From: Mycobacterium sp. SM1
GTDB taxonomy: Bacteria; Actinomycetota; Actinomycetes; Mycobacteriales; Mycobacteriaceae
Assembly: GCF_018361265.1 (NCBI RefSeq)
Contig: NZ_JAFLNH010000004.1
Span: 248,001-312,000, forward strand
Length of the DNA stretch: 64,000 nucleotides
Reading direction: 5' to 3'
Shown here: one piece after another, positions 61,337 through 64,000 of the stretch
How the letters are laid out: the number at the start of each line of letters is the position of its first letter
How positions within the stretch are numbered: position 1 is the stretch's first letter
The notes under the pieces: model-generated
Database searches by the model: none
What the model was told of the DNA's origin: nothing
The model's input: only the letters and a program-made list of their open reading frames with translations
Position numbers and translations under genes: made by a program

Positions 61337-61797
61337 TGCTCCCCGTCGGAACTCCCGCCCCGGACTTCACACTGCGCGACCAGAACCAGCAGCCGGTCAC
61401 CCTGAGCGACTACCGGGGCGCCAAAAACGTGCTGCTGGTGTTTTTCCCGTTGGCGTTTACCGGGATTTGCCAGGGCGAGCTGGACCAGCTGCGCGATCAC
61501 CTGCCCGATTACGACAACGACGACAGCGCGGTGCTGACCATTTCGGTGGGCCCGCCGCCCACCCACAAGGTGTGGGCGACCGAGAACGGCTTTCTGTTTC
61601 CGGTGTTGTCTGACTTCTGGCCGCACGGCGCCGTTAGCCAGGCCTACGGTGTGTTCAACGACGACGCCGGTTTTTCCAACCGCGGTACCTTCGTCGTCGA
61701 TCGGTCGGGGATCATCCGGTTTGCCGAGATGAAGCAGCCCGGGGAAGCCCGCGATCAGCGGCTGTGGAGCGACGCGCTGGCAGCGCTGAAAGGCTGA
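61336..61797 (+). CDS. ahpE: One-cysteine peroxiredoxin AhpE
   Basis: A 153-residue thioredoxin-fold peroxidase with the peroxidatic C45 in FPLAFTGICQGELDQLRD. The following GVFNDDAGFSNRGTFVVDRSGIIRF is typical. There is no conserved resolving Cys in the usual position, so recycling probably uses mycothiol/mycoredoxin, as reported for M. tuberculosis AhpE. Start ATG at 61336, coupled to DUF3052. Confidence 0.94.
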   Translation: MLPVGTPAPDFTLRDQNQQPVTLSDYRGAKNVLLVFFPLAFTGICQGELDQLRDHLPDYDNDDSAVLTISVGPPPTHKVWATENGFLFPVLSDFWPHGAVSQAYGVFNDDAGFSNRGTFVVDRSGIIRFAEMKQPGEARDQRLWSDALAALKG

Positions 61798-61856
61798 GGG
61801 GCGTTTGTGGGTGCCCGTTAGGCGGGTGACGCTTCGGCGGATGGCGTGCGCGGCAT

Positions 61857-61931
61857 GGGCGCGTAGCTCAGTGGTAGAGCTCTGGTTTTACACACCAGCG
61901 GTCGGCGGTTCGATCCCGTCCGCGCCCACCA
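61857..61931 (+). tRNA. tRNA-Val (anticodon TAC)
   Basis: The cloverleaf is complete. Acceptor GGGCGCG pairs with CGCGCCC (61921-61927). The D-arm is AGCTCAGTGGTAGAGCT, the anticodon arm CTGGT-TTTACAC-ACCAG, and the T-arm contains GGTTCGATCC. A3' discriminator and encoded CCA follow. It is the likely attachment site of the integrative element that begins just downstream. Confidence 0.93.
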
Positions 61932-62062
61932 GCGTTCATACAGGTCAAAACATTTTTCGGGACACCGCGGACGATGCTGGGGTGCCTGCCAAGTGCCCAG
62001 TGTCCCAAGAGCGTCCCAAGCGGGCAGCGCCGTTGCGAGTACCGGGCCAGTGGCCCAACGGA

Positions 62063-63495
62063 TCACCCGAACAGCGACGCGCCCACCGCGCGCAGCTCGT
62101 CGGCCTTGACGTCGGCATAGATCGACAGCGCCACCGCTGGGTCATGGCCATGCCAGCCCGCGACGATGTGCGGCGGGTGACCTTGGTCGAGCATGGGGCT
62201 GACGCTGGTGTTCCGCAGCCCGTGCAGGCGAATACGGGGCAGTCCCGCTCGCATGCGCAACCGCTGAAACTCGTCGGTGTACCCCTCGGAGCGCAGCGGT
62301 GTGCCGTCCTCCTGCACCGCCACCAGGCGATCATCGGACCACCCGAGACCCAGTTCCATAGCCTCGGTCGGCTGCCGGTGGCGCAGCGCCCGCAGAGCCT
62401 CGGTCACGTCCGCCGGTAAAGGTAGGTCGCGGCGGCTGCGGCGTGACTTGGGCGCACCCTCTATCGCGTCACCGCCCACAGCGACCCGACCCCGCCGGAC
62501 CGACAGCGTGCCGGTGTTGAGATCGACTGCGCTCCACCGCAGGCCGAGCACTTCGGACCGGCGCAATCCGTAGCAGGACAGCAGCCAGCACGCGAATAGC
62601 CGGTGATCACGTACCGACTCGCGGAACTGGCTGACCTCGTCCAGGGTCCACGACTTGGCCGTGTGCTCGGTGCTGGGGGCGTCCTCGGCGAGCGGGGCAG
62701 CGTCGTCGGGGTCGGCGTCCTTCGGCCGTTCAACCAACGCAATCACGTTGCGCGGCAACACGCCCTGATCCATGTAGCTCTGGACAACCGCGCCGAACGT
62801 CGTGAGGGTTGAACGGACTGTCTGCGGGCTGAGACGCTGTTTCTCAGCGGCGGCGGTCGCGGGCTCGGTGGGCGCGTACACACCCCGCCGTATGCGGGTG
62901 AGCCGCTGAGCCGCCCGGTGGCCAGCAGCGCGGACAGAGCCGAGTGCACGTCCCCACCGGACAGTGCGGCGGTCAGCTCAGCGGCGGTGATCCCCTCGGG
63001 GTGTTCGGACACCAGCGTGACCACCCGGCCAGCCAGCGAATCGGCCCGGTAGTGGCGGGGTGACGTGCGCGCCTCGGTCAGCAGCCACCGCACCAGAGCA
63101 TCTCCGTCGGCCTTAGTGAGCTGCTGAAGCTTCCTGCCGCCGAGGTAGCGCCGGACGGGTTTCAGGTCCATCTCGTAGCTGTAACGCGTCACCTGGCGGA
63201 TGCCTCGGCGACCGGCCAGCCACGCATCGCACGCCTCGTCCACGGTGATATCCGTCCGGGCGGTGTAGGTGCCCGCCGCGACCTGGGAGCTGATCTTCCG
63301 GTATTCGCGGCGCGCCTCGGCATACGTGGGGAACGTGAACCGCCTTCTATCCCTGCTGCCATCTGGTTTGACGCCGACATCGGCGCGGAACTCGTAGCTC
63401 ACCGTGCCGTTCTTCGCGGTGCGCTTCGTGATCGGCTCGGCGCGCCGGGTGCGCCTAGCGGCGGCGATCTTGGTGGGCTGTGTCTCGGTGTTCAT
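62063..63495 (-). pseudogene. Tyrosine integrase of an element inserted at tRNA-Val, frameshifted
   Basis: The N-terminal part (from ATG 63495) has an arm-binding region and a core-binding domain: NGTVSYEFRADV, then EACDAWLAGRRGIRQVTRYSY. A winged-helix-like segment (LVSEHPEGITAAELTAALSGG...LLATGRLSGSPAYGGV) follows. A one-base insertion near 62880 then shifts the frame. The catalytic part continues with SCYGLRRSEVLGLRW (Arg), IRLHGLRNT (His-x-x-Arg) and LSIYADV (Tyr). If the shift is real the integrase is inactive; a sequencing error is possible. The stop lies 130 bp from the tRNA. Confidence 0.88.
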
Positions 63496-63619
63496 GATTG
63501 GCGTCTGCTCGTGGTCGTGCGCCCCTCGGTGATCCATGGGTAATTGCCAGTCGACGGATCACGCTGGCGAACGCGGAATTTGTAGTACCACTTGGGAACC
63601 TGCTGGTACACAGAGGCTT

Positions 63620-63799
63620 TCACGAGGCTAGCTCACGAAGGCCGGCGGTCATGACGTAGACGCGGCCGCCGAGCCGGCGAACCGGCAGGTCTCCGGAGGC
63701 TGCCAGCCGGTAGGCCGCAGCCCGGCTGATTCCCAGCAGCTGCGCGGCTCGGGGCACTGCGAGCAGAAGGGGCCGATCGTTGAATACGTTTTCTTCCAA
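63620..63799 (-). CDS. Excisionase-like HTH protein
   Basis: Starting at a TTG (63799) with GGTGG eight bases upstream, the 59-residue product reads RPLLLAVPRAAQLLGISRAAAYRLAASGDLPVRRLGGRVYV. This is a MerR/excisionase-type winged helix that binds att-site DNA and directs excision. It lies just upstream of the integrase on the same strand. Longer ATG starts in another frame do not give a recognisable protein. Confidence 0.82.
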   Translation of the reverse strand: MEENVFNDRPLLLAVPRAAQLLGISRAAAYRLAASGDLPVRRLGGRVYVMTAGLRELAS

Positions 63800-64000
63800 T
63801 TTTATTCACCACCCTCCAAAGAGTCGTGTCGAATAAGAGGCTGTCGGACGAGCTCCACGCGCTGTATGAGGTTGTCGAGCCCAGTCGGCTTCGCGCCGGA
63901 GAGCCGTTGATCGCCTTGGTCCCACCAAAGCTCACAACACCACTGTAATTCTCTGCAATGACGCTTCATGCACAATTTTGGCGCCCGGTTCGTGGGTTCG

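Overview
The window is GC-rich and carries mycobacterial marker genes: a FAS-II block (fabD-acpM-kasA-kasB-accD6), the MabR-like regulator, a homodimeric E1 pyruvate dehydrogenase (aceE), ahpE and S-nitrosomycothiol reductase (mscR). From memory, gene order between about 38.9 and 61.8 kb follows the M. tuberculosis Rv2263-Rv2238c block, inverted. This points to a non-tuberculous, probably slow-growing Mycobacterium with a heavy insertion-sequence load. The species cannot be named from the sequence alone.

Layout. (1) 1-1294: the end of an integrated element, with a convergent DNA methyltransferase/restriction endonuclease pair stopping at a 45-bp 3' remnant of a tRNA-Met gene. (2) 1.4-7.9 kb: ordinary chromosomal genes (lipoprotein, amino-acid permease, DUF2237, amidase, aldo/keto reductase of Rv2298 type, GH16 glycanase). 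(3) 8.1-23.8 kb: IS1634, IS605-type (tnpA/tnpB), IS607-type (serine recombinase, TnpB and a passenger gene), IS3 and ISL3 elements interspersed with host genes. The IS607-type element splits an Hsp70-like gene (Rv2264c type). (4) 24.0-30.6 kb: a Ser/Thr kinase cut from its DUF732 domain by a stop codon, a RelBE toxin-antitoxin pair, a tyrosine recombinase, an IS256 remnant, a HEPN-like gene and an IS1380 remnant. (5) 31-39 kb: a WXG100-like protein / alpha-beta hydrolase / lipoprotein operon (like Rv2798c-Rv2797c-lppV), followed by a second, partial hydrolase-lipoprotein unit. An ISL3 copy with a perfect 8-bp target duplication splits the second lipoprotein. A pSAM2-like replication-initiator pseudogene lies beside the operon. 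(6) 39-61.8 kb: conserved housekeeping region. (7) 61.86 kb to the end: tRNA-Val with an integrative element (frameshifted integrase and an excisionase) that continues beyond the window.

How the parts relate. The 39-62 kb core is one lipid, central-metabolism and redox neighbourhood. AceE makes acetyl-CoA, AccD6 makes malonyl-CoA, FabD loads it on AcpM, and KasA/KasB elongate meromycolate chains, with the MabR-like regulator just upstream. The roughly 19-kb block between the two parts of the Rv2264c/Rv2263 neighbourhood (20-39 kb) is an accumulation site for mobile DNA. It holds a 732-bp direct duplication of the SDR/lipase junction, stacked IS copies, and orphan genes (HEPN, RelBE, hydrolase/lipoprotein cassettes) that are the most likely places for unrecognised conflict or toxin biology.
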